Notes: generated by a model not told the origin, from the sequence alone. Counted from the first letter of the stretch, positions 1 through 6,512 are shown. The stretch: DNA of 7,759 nt from Coriobacteriales bacterium (GCA_031263665.1 JAISFJ010000151.1:1-7759); one strand, 5' to 3'. Numbers and translations: made by a program.

Positions 1-1332
1 ATCCATCAAATTGTACTCGGCGGTTGTCGAAGCCCCCGCCGCTCCTGTTGCCCCCACTGTCCCAGTTGACCCCGCCGCCTCTCTCATCTCCCTCGTCTGC
101 CAGCCCTCCTCAAACGAGCTGTTACCCAAAGATTTACCTGCCTGTTCATGACTTGCGTGGCGTAGATGGCGCCGATAGGAAAAAAGCCAGATGACCAGCA
201 GATAGCCGCTGCCCACAAACAGGGCAAACAGTAAGATGTCCGAACCAGATGGCAGGGTGACAAACAGCGAAGCCACGACGATTCCCACCAGACGGGCAAT
301 CAGGGAAACCGAGCGGACAATGCCGCCGATGATAAAGCCGGAGACCTGTCGGTCATAGCTGCACTCGGCGACCATGTACCAGATGACGATGTCAAAGACG
401 CCAAACCCGGTGCTCATGATGGCGTTGAGCATAACCGGCGTGCTCTGCAAAAACCAAGGTGCCAGCAAACAGAAGCCCACGATGGTCGGGCCGATGAAGC
501 GATAGATGACGTCGAGGTTGATTCGCCGTTTAGCCAACACGACAAAGCCTAAAATAGCCAGCCCAACAATCAGATTAGCGAACAACGGGATGCGATGGGC
601 CTCATTGACCGAGCCGACAAAAATCACCGTGAGCTGCCAGACAAAGCCGAACAAAAACGACAGCACAATGGCTCCAAACAACAGCTGCCAGAGCGAACCG
701 AGCGCGTCGAGATAGACATGCGTCTCATGGCGGTAGCTCACCGGTCCTAATTCGGCGCGACAACGCCGCAGACAAAGAGAGGAGGCCGGTGGCAACAGAA
801 TCATCAAAAAGGCTACCGGTATTTTGAGAAATTCTTCAGCGCCTGAGATGACAAAGAAAATCACAATCGTCAAGATGAACACCAGCACCATTAAAACCGC
901 GTTGCGAGCGGGATGAATTCGCCCATAGACCTCCGCCCAAGAACCCCACAGATAACCGAAGCCCAGGCCGGTCAGAAAACCGCCAAGCAGTACCAACGGC
1001 ATGGCCAGCTCCTCATCCACAAAGGCCACCATGCTGTAACAGATGACGCCGAGCGACGCGCTGGTCACAAACAGCGCGGTTGGTATCTGCGCGATTCGTT
1101 CCGGTTTGTTCTTCAGGTAGGCACAGATGCTCAACATCGTGATGATATTGACGGTAAACGAGAACAGGACGAGCGTGCTGACAAGATAACTGGATTGGGA
1201 ACTCTGCGGCAGCAACAATGAGCTGCGGTGACAGAGCATACTGCACGCCCAGAAAAATCCCATGCCAAGATGATGAAAACGAATCTTTTTATGTAATGCG
1301 GGAGCTTCCTCCCGGTTTTCGATGGGTGCCAA
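1..1332 (-). CDS. LuxR-type regulator with multi-pass membrane domain (partial, C-terminus off the left edge)
   Basis: The reverse strand is open without a stop from just below a TGA near 1388 to base 1, giving 444 visible residues from a TTG at 1332-1330. The product is mostly hydrophobic helices with short polar loops, including FGYLWGSWAEVYGRIHP and GFGVFDIVIWYMVAE, the style of the MFS-like membrane domain of the LuxR-type regulators abundant in Eggerthellaceae. After the last helix (ending near LLVIWLFSYRRHLRH) comes a polar then Gly/Ala/Ser/Thr-rich linker running to the edge; the LuxR helix-turn-helix is expected next but is not in the window. The start is uncertain: TTG 1332, GTG 1353 and ATG 1263 are in frame, none with a good ribosome site. 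TTG 1332 leaves a cytoplasmic lead before the first helix. Divergent placement from the oxidoreductase operon suggests it controls that operon. Without the DNA-binding end, the LuxR assignment rests on the membrane domain and context. Confidence 0.75.
   Translation of the reverse strand, partial: MAPIENREEAPALHKKIRFHHLGMGFFWACSMLCHRSSLLLPQSSQSSYLVSTLVLFSFTVNIITMLSICAYLKNKPERIAQIPTALFVTSASLGVICYSMVAFVDEELAMPLVLLGGFLTGLGFGYLWGSWAEVYGRIHPARNAVLMVLVFILTIVIFFVISGAEEFLKIPVAFLMILLPPASSLCLRRCRAELGPVSYRHETHVYLDALGSLWQLLFGAIVLSFLFGFVWQLTVIFVGSVNEAHRIPLFANLIVGLAILGFVVLAKRRINLDVIYRFIGPTIVGFCLLAPWFLQSTPVMLNAIMSTGFGVFDIVIWYMVAECSYDRQVSGFIIGGIVRSVSLIARLVGIVVASLFVTLPSGSDILLFALFVGSGYLLVIWLFSYRRHLRHASHEQAGKSLGNSSFEEGWQTREMREAAGSTGTVGATGAAGASTTAEYNLMD
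1299..1314. other. Small perfect hairpin overlapping the regulator's 5' end
   Basis: CGGGAG and CTCCCG pair as a 6-bp stem around a 4-base loop. On the minus strand the stem contains GGGAGGAAG, which resembles a strong Shine-Dalgarno sequence, yet no in-frame ATG, GTG or TTG follows at normal spacing. It may be chance, or it may affect translation of the regulator mRNA. Confidence 0.3.
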
Positions 1333-1446
1333 GGCTCGGCTTCTTTCTAACACGGCGCTGGCGGCAACAGTCGCGAGTGAGGCAGTACATCATGCTTTTG
1401 ACGGCTTCATTGACGGTTTGAAACCAACATCAAGAAAATCTGAGTA

Positions 1447-1476
1447 GAGTCATCATTATCTCGAGTCATCATTATC
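1447..1476. repeat. Two tandem 14-bp direct repeats, possible operator or regulator promoter
   Basis: GAGTCATCATTATC occurs exactly twice, at 1447-1460 and 1463-1476, a 16-bp step. The second copy shares its last base with the start of the 62-bp palindrome, and its TCATCA core recurs in the arms of that palindrome. Read on the minus strand each copy begins with GATAAT, a fair -10 hexamer for the divergent regulator gene, though no good -35 is seen at 16-18 bp. The spacing and shared core suggest binding of several protomers, possibly the LuxR-type regulator. This role is inferred. Confidence 0.5.
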
Positions 1477-1537
1477 ATCAGTTTCTGATGAAATACGGAG
1501 AAAGCATGCTATTGGCGTACTTCATCAGTAACTGATG
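1476..1537. repeat. 62-bp nested palindrome, likely operator cluster
   Basis: The left end (1476-1490) reads CATCAGTTTCTGATG and the right end (1523-1537) CATCAGTAACTGATG; each is itself a palindrome. The midpoint between them, 1506.5, is also the centre of the 8-bp palindrome AGCATGCT (1503-1510). TACG at 1494-1497 mirrors CGTA at 1516-1519. Over the whole element 25 of 31 opposed base pairs are complementary. It could bind a multimeric regulator at two half-operators plus the centre, or extrude as a cruciform or RNA hairpin. There is no U-tract, so it is not an obvious terminator. Its place between divergent genes favours an operator. Confidence 0.6.
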
Positions 1538-1607
1538 TAGCCTGCCTTTCGTTTTCCCCTCTATGCTGCATACCAGCAGAGACTTCATAGTACCACACAT
1601 ATCACCT

Positions 1608-1620
1608 TGCCTGACAGGCA
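1608..1620. promoter_or_regulatory. 13-bp perfect palindrome, possible operator
   Basis: TGCCTGACAGGCA has 6-bp perfect arms around one central base. It lies about 130 bp upstream of the chaperone start and just ahead of a weak promoter candidate (1632-1660). Position and symmetry fit a binding site for a dimeric regulator, but a single short palindrome can be chance. Confidence 0.3.
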
Positions 1621-1631
1621 CCAGTCTCTGA

Positions 1632-1660
1632 TTGGACACGGATAGCCCGGTCATTATCCG
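1632..1660 (+). promoter_or_regulatory. Weak promoter candidate for the operon, overlapping a stem
   Basis: TTGGAC (1632-1637) followed after 17 bp by TATCCG (1655-1660) is a loose sigma-70-type match on the operon strand. The same stretch contains CGGATA (1639-1644) and TATCCG (1655-1660) as a 6-bp inverted repeat with a 10-base loop, so the putative -10 lies in one arm. The -10 match is poor, and activator dependence or another start site is quite possible. Confidence 0.22.
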
Positions 1661-1734
1661 TTTATTACCACGTTACTCAAAAAAGAGCATCGAATAACGG
1701 GTAGGAGATGGGTATCTTCAGGGCGTTCGGAGTA

Positions 1735-1741
1735 AAAGGAG
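1735..1741 (+). promoter_or_regulatory. Ribosome binding site that fixes the chaperone start
   Basis: AAAGGAG ends six bases before the ATG at 1748. This strong site argues that the repetitive N-terminal part of the chaperone is translated, rather than translation starting at an inner ATG such as 1862. Confidence 0.75.
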
Positions 1742-1747
1742 AAGCGC

Positions 1748-2620
1748 ATGGATACCGAGCAAATAGCTGAGGCAGAGAGCCGCATCGCGAGTGTGATGGA
1801 GAGCCGCATGGAGAGCCGCATCGCAAGCGAGACAGAAAGCCGCATCGAGGAAATCGATGAGATGCTGTCATGCTTTTCACTGTTTTATCTGCGACCACAG
1901 CCTGAGAGTTGGAAGCGACTCGAGCAGCACAATACCTGGCAGCGCTTTATCGGCTCAATCCAGCGGACACTTGAGAGACGGGAGGCTTTCGAGCGGGGGG
2001 TCTTTGAGCAATTCCTCATCAGACGGCTCTCGGGGCATCAATCGGGAGGCTGGTCGCTGAGGCAACTGCCCGCCGAGACCTCATTGTCCCTATGGCTTCG
2101 CAAAACGGCAGGCTTCTCGCTTGAGGTAGACGAGCTTTTGCGGGCTCCTCGTTTTGAGACACAGTTGGATTTTGCGCGCAGACATCTCGTCGGCGGCCTG
2201 CCCGTCAGCGTGCTCCCCATTGAATCCTTACATAGTCGCTGGACGCGACAGGAATCCGCCTCGCTTCCCTTCGCCCGCCAGTCGGGCTTGTATAACGGTG
2301 ACGCGGCGGCACATATGGCCAGCCTCCTGAGGCAGTTTGAACTTACCGTCACCACAGACGCTTCGCTGCCGCCCGACCACCTGGTCGTTGAGCTGAACGT
2401 TTTGGGGCTGCTCATCTGTTATGGCAGCGTCGCCGATGTGCATCAGTTCATCGATGACCATCTCAGTTGGCTGCCAGACTATCTTGACGCTCTGCCCGGC
2501 AAAATACCCTCCGCCCGGGTCTTTATCGCCATCACCATCCTGCTCAACGCCTGCCTCGAAACGCTTTATTGGGAATCGCTGACAGGCCCAGAAGAGATGT
2601 GTGGCACTTCCCAAAACTAA
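1748..2620 (+). CDS. TorD/DmsD-family redox enzyme maturation chaperone
   Basis: This 290-residue soluble protein is probably the dedicated cytoplasmic chaperone that binds the Tat signal of the molybdoenzyme encoded next and holds it for cofactor insertion before export. Family features include SVLPIESLHSRWT followed by a GLYNGDAAAHMASLL-type segment in the middle, LPPDHLVVEL around residues 207-216, and VHQFIDDHLSWLPDYL from residue 231, matching the conserved P-D-H and H-L-x-W regions of TorD proteins. It exceeds the usual 200-260 residues mainly through an N-terminal lead in which ESR recurs at residues 10, 18, 22 and 30, encoded by near-identical DNA. A strong ribosome site supports the ATG at 1748. 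It is first in the operon, 33 bases ahead of the catalytic subunit. The family call is fairly firm; the exact partner is inferred from adjacency. Confidence 0.87.
   Translation: MDTEQIAEAESRIASVMESRMESRIASETESRIEEIDEMLSCFSLFYLRPQPESWKRLEQHNTWQRFIGSIQRTLERREAFERGVFEQFLIRRLSGHQSGGWSLRQLPAETSLSLWLRKTAGFSLEVDELLRAPRFETQLDFARRHLVGGLPVSVLPIESLHSRWTRQESASLPFARQSGLYNGDAAAHMASLLRQFELTVTTDASLPPDHLVVELNVLGLLICYGSVADVHQFIDDHLSWLPDYLDALPGKIPSARVFIAITILLNACLETLYWESLTGPEEMCGTSQN
1775..1845 (+). repeat. In-frame 12-base-register repeat in the chaperone N-terminus
   Basis: GAGAGCCGCAT occurs at 1775, 1799 and 1811, and a one-mismatch copy GAAAGCCGCAT at 1835. The steps are 24, 12 and 24 bases, all multiples of 12, so the repeats stay in frame and encode ESRI/ESRM every four or eight residues. 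The pattern looks like recent slippage or unequal duplication and predicts a charged helical extension. The antisense frames it creates are repetitive shadows. Confidence 0.8.
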
Positions 2621-2641
2621 CCGGGCAGGGTGTATTACATG

Positions 2642-2648
2642 AAAGGAG
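2642..2648 (+). promoter_or_regulatory. Ribosome binding site that fixes the molybdoenzyme start
   Basis: AAAGGAG lies five bases before the ATG at 2654. In-frame starts upstream (GTG 2630, ATG 2639) would place this site inside the coding region and have no comparable site of their own, so 2654 is preferred. Confidence 0.8.
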
Positions 2649-2653
2649 AAGGT

Positions 2654-4858
2654 ATGAACAAACAGATAGTATCGAGACGGACCTTCCTGACGGGCTCAGC
2701 CGCCACCGCGGCGCTGATGGCGTCAGGGATGGTCACCCTCAGCTCCTGGCTGAGTTCAAGCGCCCACGCTGAGGGAACGGGCTATGAAACGGTTGCCACA
2801 ACGTGCAATGCCTGTACCAACAAGTGTGGCGTCATCGCCTATGTTAAGGATGGGCGATTATGGAAGCTCAAGGGCAATGAGGCTCATCCCTATTCAAAAG
2901 GGACGCTCTGCGCCCGCGGTCACGGCTATTCGCAAATTGCTTATTCAGCCGACCGCCTTACCGAGCCGCTGAAACGCAACGAGGACGGCAGCTACTCAGC
3001 AATCAGTTGGGAGGAGGCCTATCGGGAAATAGGCGAGAAGGTCAAGGCGATTTTGGCCAAAGACGGTCCCGAAGCTCTGGCCATCGTTGAGGACCCGCGT
3101 CCCAACGGCAAATACTATAGCAAGCGCTTCATCAACGCGCTGGGCTCGAGCAACTACTACACCCATAACGCGACCTGTAACCTGTCGCTTTCGAGCGGGT
3201 ATCAAATGACTTTTGGCAGCGCGAACTTCTCCGCGGACATCGCCTCCTCCAAGCTGGTGGTCTTTATCGGCCGCAGCTACGGGGATGGCCTGCGTCCCAG
3301 CAGCGTGGCAACGCTTGCCAAAGCGGTGAAAAACGGGACGAAGGTCGTGCTTGTGGACCCCCGCCTGAACAATTCGGGCGTCTTTGCCAGCCAATGGCTA
3401 CCCATCAACCCCGGCACCGACCTCGCCCTTTTGCTCGCCATCGCCCACGTACTGGTTGCCGAGGAACTCTACGACAAGGACTTTGTCGCCAAACAGACCA
3501 CCGGCTTTGATGAGTGGGCCGCTGAGCTGACAAAATATACGCCTGAGTGGGCAGAAACTCTCACCGGCATCTCGGCCGAGACCATCACCAACCTCGCCAA
3601 AGAGCTTGGTGCTGCCGGCTCCAAAGGCGTCATCGAGCAGGGTTGGCGCGGTGCTTTTGGCTGCCAATACCGCAACTCATTCAATGCGGCACGCGCTGTT
3701 GCGGCCGTTAATGCGCTGCTGGGCAACTGGAACAAAAAAGGTGGGGCGCTCATCACCTCCACGCCCAAGGCCGAAGCGCTGGATGAGGAGAAATTCCCCG
3801 CCGTCCCCAAAGGGCCGCAAAAGCTGGGAATTGCCGAATATCCCCTGCAAAACCAGGACAACGGCACCAATCTCATCGTTGTGAAGAAGGCCGACGAAGG
3901 AACGCTGAAGGGCGTATTCTTCTACAACTCCAACGCCGCCAAGGCCTATGCCAATCCTCAGGCCTGGCAAGACGCTCTGGCCAAGATGGACCTCAAAGTC
4001 TGCATCGACGTGCAGATGTCTGAGACGGCGCATCTGTGCGACTACGTGCTCCCCGAATGCAGTTACCTCGAGCGCGAGGAAGTGCCCGATTTTCTCGGCG
4101 GAAAACAGGGCTGCGTAGCCGGACGCTTTCAGGCCTTGGAAAAGATACACCCCGAGACTAAGACCAGCGACGCCATCTACGCGGAGTTGGCCGAAGCCTG
4201 CGGCGTGGGCGCGTACTTCAAGTTTAGCTGCGAGGAGCTCTCTCGCGCTCAGCTTAAAAGTGTGGGTGTCTCCTACGACGAACTCAAAGAAAAGGGTGTG
4301 GTCGATATAGGTGAGCCCTTCGCTTACGATAAGGTCCCCAAATGGAAAACCCCTTCGGAGAAGTTCGAGTTTGTCTCCCAAAAGATTGCCGAAACCAAGG
4401 GACTCAAGCTCTACGAGCCGCTTATCAAGTGGGTGGAGCCCAAGGTGAGCCCCGACCCTGGCAAGGGCGAGTTTCGTCTCATTGGCGGCAAGCAGTCCAT
4501 CCACAGTCACACGATGACCACCTCCGTCGAGGCGTTGATGAGCATCACCCGCGAATACGCGTTGGAGCGTGCCTGGATAAACGCCGGTAAAGCTGCCGAG
4601 CTTGGCATCGAAGACGGCGACGAAATCGAGGTCAGCAACGAGCTGTTCACAGGAATCGTGCGAGCGCATGTCACCGAGCGCTTAAACCCCACGGCCATTT
4701 GGATTCCCACACATTACGGCGGCAGCTCGCCTGAGCTCACACAGGGCTTTGGCGTAGGCATTCCCCATATGGAGTATGTCCCCTTTGACATCGAACCCGA
4801 TGTTGGCTCCGCCATGACCCATGAAGCCCTCGTTACGGTAAGGAAGGTGAGTTCCTGA
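2654..4858 (+). CDS. Tat-exported molybdopterin oxidoreductase, PsrA/PhsA-like catalytic subunit
   Basis: This 734-residue catalytic subunit belongs to the DMSO reductase superfamily. A Tat signal (SRRTFL at residues 7-12, hydrophobic stretch, AHA at 37-39 as likely cleavage site) sends it folded across the membrane. A [4Fe-4S] motif follows: Cys51-x2-Cys54-x3-Cys58-x27-Cys86. Cys175, in the segment THNATCNLS, aligns by position with the Mo-ligating cysteine of polysulfide reductase PsrA. A cysteine ligand favours the Psr/Phs/Ttr/Arr group over serine-ligated DMSO or TMAO reductases. The guanine-dinucleotide domain includes DPRLNNSG; the C-terminal molydop-binding domain spans about 605-734. 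Length matches PsrA/PhsA (about 750-765) and is well below the roughly 1000-residue catechol dehydroxylases of this lineage. Partners encoded downstream supply electrons from the quinol pool. The substrate is unknown: polysulfide, thiosulfate, tetrathionate or another small acceptor are options. Confidence 0.9.
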   Translation: MNKQIVSRRTFLTGSAATAALMASGMVTLSSWLSSSAHAEGTGYETVATTCNACTNKCGVIAYVKDGRLWKLKGNEAHPYSKGTLCARGHGYSQIAYSADRLTEPLKRNEDGSYSAISWEEAYREIGEKVKAILAKDGPEALAIVEDPRPNGKYYSKRFINALGSSNYYTHNATCNLSLSSGYQMTFGSANFSADIASSKLVVFIGRSYGDGLRPSSVATLAKAVKNGTKVVLVDPRLNNSGVFASQWLPINPGTDLALLLAIAHVLVAEELYDKDFVAKQTTGFDEWAAELTKYTPEWAETLTGISAETITNLAKELGAAGSKGVIEQGWRGAFGCQYRNSFNAARAVAAVNALLGNWNKKGGALITSTPKAEALDEEKFPAVPKGPQKLGIAEYPLQNQDNGTNLIVVKKADEGTLKGVFFYNSNAAKAYANPQAWQDALAKMDLKVCIDVQMSETAHLCDYVLPECSYLEREEVPDFLGGKQGCVAGRFQALEKIHPETKTSDAIYAELAEACGVGAYFKFSCEELSRAQLKSVGVSYDELKEKGVVDIGEPFAYDKVPKWKTPSEKFEFVSQKIAETKGLKLYEPLIKWVEPKVSPDPGKGEFRLIGGKQSIHSHTMTTSVEALMSITREYALERAWINAGKAAELGIEDGDEIEVSNELFTGIVRAHVTERLNPTAIWIPTHYGGSSPELTQGFGVGIPHMEYVPFDIEPDVGSAMTHEALVTVRKVSS

Positions 4859-5397
4859 TGACCCGCTACGGAATGTTGATAGACACCACCCGCTGCGTCG
4901 GCTGCTTCGCCTGTCGCGTTGCCTGCCAGATGCAAAACAGCCTGCCTCCGCATGACTCGTACATCCGCTACGAGGAGCTGGAGAGCGGCACCTATCCCGA
5001 TGTTTACGCCGAGCAGATACCGTTGCAGTGCCAGCACTGTGAGGATGCGCCCTGCGTGAGCGTCTGCCCCACTGGGGCAAGCTACATCAATAAGGAGGGC
5101 ATCGTGCTCGTCGACAAGGAGCGTTGCATCGGCTGCAAGTACTGCATGACCGCCTGCCCCTACAACGCTCGCATACAGGACCACGCGACGGGAGAAGTGG
5201 AGAAATGCCGCTTCTGCGTCTGGCACGACGATGGCTCGGTTCCTAAGCCGTCCTGCGTGGATACCTGCGTGACCAACGCTCGCATCTTCGGAGACCTCGA
5301 CGACCCCGAAAGCGAAATTTCTCGGGCCATCATAGCCCACAATGCCAAACCTATCGCCCCTGGTCTCACCAAGGCGAAGATATATTATGTGAGGTGA
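4858..5397 (+). CDS. Four-cluster ferredoxin-like electron-transfer subunit (PsrB/PhsB/DmsB type)
   Basis: This 179-residue protein passes electrons between the membrane anchor and the Mo subunit. Sixteen cysteines form four clusters: 13/16/19/23, 58/61/66/70, 90/93/96/100 and 117/120/133/137, the standard arrangement of PsrB, PhsB, NrfC and DmsB, so four [4Fe-4S] clusters are expected. It has no signal peptide, as usual for this subunit, which is exported bound to the Tat-carrying catalytic partner. The ATG at 4858 overlaps the TGA of the previous gene by one base, with AAGGAAGG about ten bases upstream. The next gene overlaps its own stop in the same manner. Length and motif spacing show no truncation. 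The assignment is firm at family level; the specific enzyme name depends on the catalytic subunit. Confidence 0.93.
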   Translation: MTRYGMLIDTTRCVGCFACRVACQMQNSLPPHDSYIRYEELESGTYPDVYAEQIPLQCQHCEDAPCVSVCPTGASYINKEGIVLVDKERCIGCKYCMTACPYNARIQDHATGEVEKCRFCVWHDDGSVPKPSCVDTCVTNARIFGDLDDPESEISRAIIAHNAKPIAPGLTKAKIYYVR

Positions 5398-6473
5398 TGA
5401 ACGTGATTTGGGGAAGTATTATTGCCTGGTATCTGTTTCTTGCTGGTCTGGCGGCCGGCGCCTTTGCAACCGCAGCCCTTGTTTCATTTAAGAACCGAAA
5501 ATTGGTGAAAGTCCAGCTCGTTGGGCGCACCATCGCGCTTTTAGCGCTCGCCATTGGGCTGTTTTTGCTGATGTTCGACGCCGAGGCGGGCTTCAAAAAT
5601 CCGCTGCGGTTCTTCTATCTGCTCACCAACTTTGGCTCCGTCATGACCTGGGGCACCCTCATTCTCGGCGTGTTCGGCTGCGTGTGCCTCGTCACTTTGT
5701 TGCTGGCGTTGCTCAAAAAGAAGGTTCCCCGCGCCCTCGATGGCCTCGGCATCTTCATGGCAATCTGCACCGCCGCTTACACCGGTGTGCTCCTCGGCGT
5801 CATAAAAACCTATCCGCTCTGGAACACCGCACTGCTCCCTGTGCTGTTTTTGGTTTCAGCACTGAGCGCTGGCATGGCGGGCACCTTCATAATCTCCACC
5901 TTTGTTGCCCACAAAGAACTGGAGCAGCTCGATATGCTCAAGAGGCTGCACTTTGCGCTGCCCTTAGTCGAGCTTGCGCTGCTGGCGATACTACTGTACA
6001 TGACCGCCTCGGCAGCACCGGCGGCTCGCCTTTCCGTCGACCGTCTCATCTCTGGCGACCTGGCCCCGTCCTTCTGGCTCGGCCTGGTTATCATCGGCCT
6101 GATTATCCCTCTGATAGCAGGCGGCATCGGCTCGCTCGTCAAAGGTGGGAGGAGGATGGAGATGAGAGAGGATGCCCAGGTCGCGCCCAAAAGCGAGGCC
6201 GAAGCCGGAAGTGTTGCTGGCGTTGTGGCTGTGGTCGGAAGCAGGGCCGGCGCTGTGGCCGGAAGCGAAAGCGACGCCGAAGCCGTGGTCGAAGCCAAAA
6301 GTGTTGCTGGCGCTGTAACCGAATCCGAAAGCAGGGCCGAAGCTGTGGGCTCTGGCGCCCTGGGCGCCACACGGGTCATAGATGCCGCGGGTGACGCCGG
6401 TTCTCTCGTCGGAGGCTTCCTGCTGCGTTACCTCATCATCGTAGCCGCCGTGCCTCTCACTTTTATCTTCTAA
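5397..6473 (+). CDS. nrfD: NrfD/PsrC-family quinol-oxidising membrane anchor with a low-complexity insertion
   Basis: This 358-residue integral membrane protein probably oxidises menaquinol and anchors the complex. Eight hydrophobic helices are readable: the first contains IIAWYLFLAGLAAGAF, the seventh is about 225-248, and the last is about 339-358 (GGFLLRYLIIVAAVPLTFIF). Lys/Arg-rich loops after helices 1, 3, 5 and 7 suggest these loops are cytoplasmic and both termini are outside, as in DmsC. Between helices 7 and 8 lies an unusual stretch, about residues 250-335, rich in Ala, Val, Ser, Gly and Glu and containing a repeated 20-residue motif. It explains why the protein is longer than typical NrfD homologues of about 300 residues. 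The frame is intact through it and resumes in a good final helix. ATG 5397 overlaps the preceding TGA by one base; GTG 5394 is the alternative start. Confidence 0.88.
   Translation: MNVIWGSIIAWYLFLAGLAAGAFATAALVSFKNRKLVKVQLVGRTIALLALAIGLFLLMFDAEAGFKNPLRFFYLLTNFGSVMTWGTLILGVFGCVCLVTLLLALLKKKVPRALDGLGIFMAICTAAYTGVLLGVIKTYPLWNTALLPVLFLVSALSAGMAGTFIISTFVAHKELEQLDMLKRLHFALPLVELALLAILLYMTASAAPAARLSVDRLISGDLAPSFWLGLVIIGLIIPLIAGGIGSLVKGGRRMEMREDAQVAPKSEAEAGSVAGVVAVVGSRAGAVAGSESDAEAVVEAKSVAGAVTESESRAEAVGSGALGATRVIDAAGDAGSLVGGFLLRYLIIVAAVPLTFIF
6201..6350 (+). repeat. In-frame 60-base imperfect repeat within the NrfD loop
   Basis: Bases 6201-6260 and 6291-6350 align without gaps at roughly three quarters identity by hand count. 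The offset is 90 bases, or 30 codons. Both encode EA-x-SVAG-x-V followed by SRA-x-AV. A shorter related piece (SESDAEAV versus SESRAEAV) lies between them. This points to internal duplication within the inserted loop. Confidence 0.75.
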
Positions 6474-6512
6474 GACGTTAGAAAGCGAGTCATTTTCGCC
6501 TCTGACCGCATT

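Larger units (their letters stand above)
1333..1747. other. Divergent intergenic control region
   Basis: About 415 bases without a convincing gene separate the minus-strand regulator from the plus-strand operon. The stretch is visibly more AT-rich than the flanking genes and is dense in symmetric elements: a short palindrome GGTTTGAAACC at 1415-1425, two direct repeats (1447-1476), a 62-bp nested palindrome (1476-1537), a 5-bp stem TGCTG/CAGCA at 1564-1578, a 13-bp palindrome (1608-1620) and a stem at 1639-1660. Both divergent promoters and their operators probably lie here. The short open frames within it are repetitive or shadow frames without ribosome sites. Confidence 0.75.
1748..6473 (+). 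other. Four-gene molybdoenzyme operon
   Basis: Chaperone, catalytic subunit, iron-sulfur subunit and membrane anchor follow one another on the same strand with gaps of 33, -1 and -1 bases. The two one-base overlaps (TGATG at 4856-4860 and 5395-5399) suggest translational coupling and balanced subunit production. I see no internal terminator. The set is self-sufficient for one respiratory reductase complex apart from general Mo-cofactor synthesis and Tat export. Confidence 0.85.

Noticed and set aside
1299..1320. Hairpin plus TTTT on the plus strand as a terminator
   Set aside because: The stem is only 6 bp, the T-run is four bases, and no plus-strand transcript is expected to end there.
506..1421. 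Several plus-strand frames of 67-102 residues
   Set aside because: They overlap the continuous minus-strand regulator frame, which has clear membrane-helix character.
1654..1898. Two minus-strand frames with MRLS-like repeated residues
   Set aside because: They are the antisense reading of the ESR repeats in the chaperone gene and have no supporting start signals.
2630..2653. Earlier in-frame starts (GTG 2630, ATG 2639) for the molybdoenzyme
   Set aside because: They lie upstream of or within the strong ribosome site at 2642-2648 and would add residues before a normal Tat signal.
3677..4669. 330-residue open frame antisense to the molybdoenzyme
   Set aside because: It lies wholly opposite a well-supported coding region, has no ribosome site or recognisable domain, and follows from the codon bias of the sense strand.
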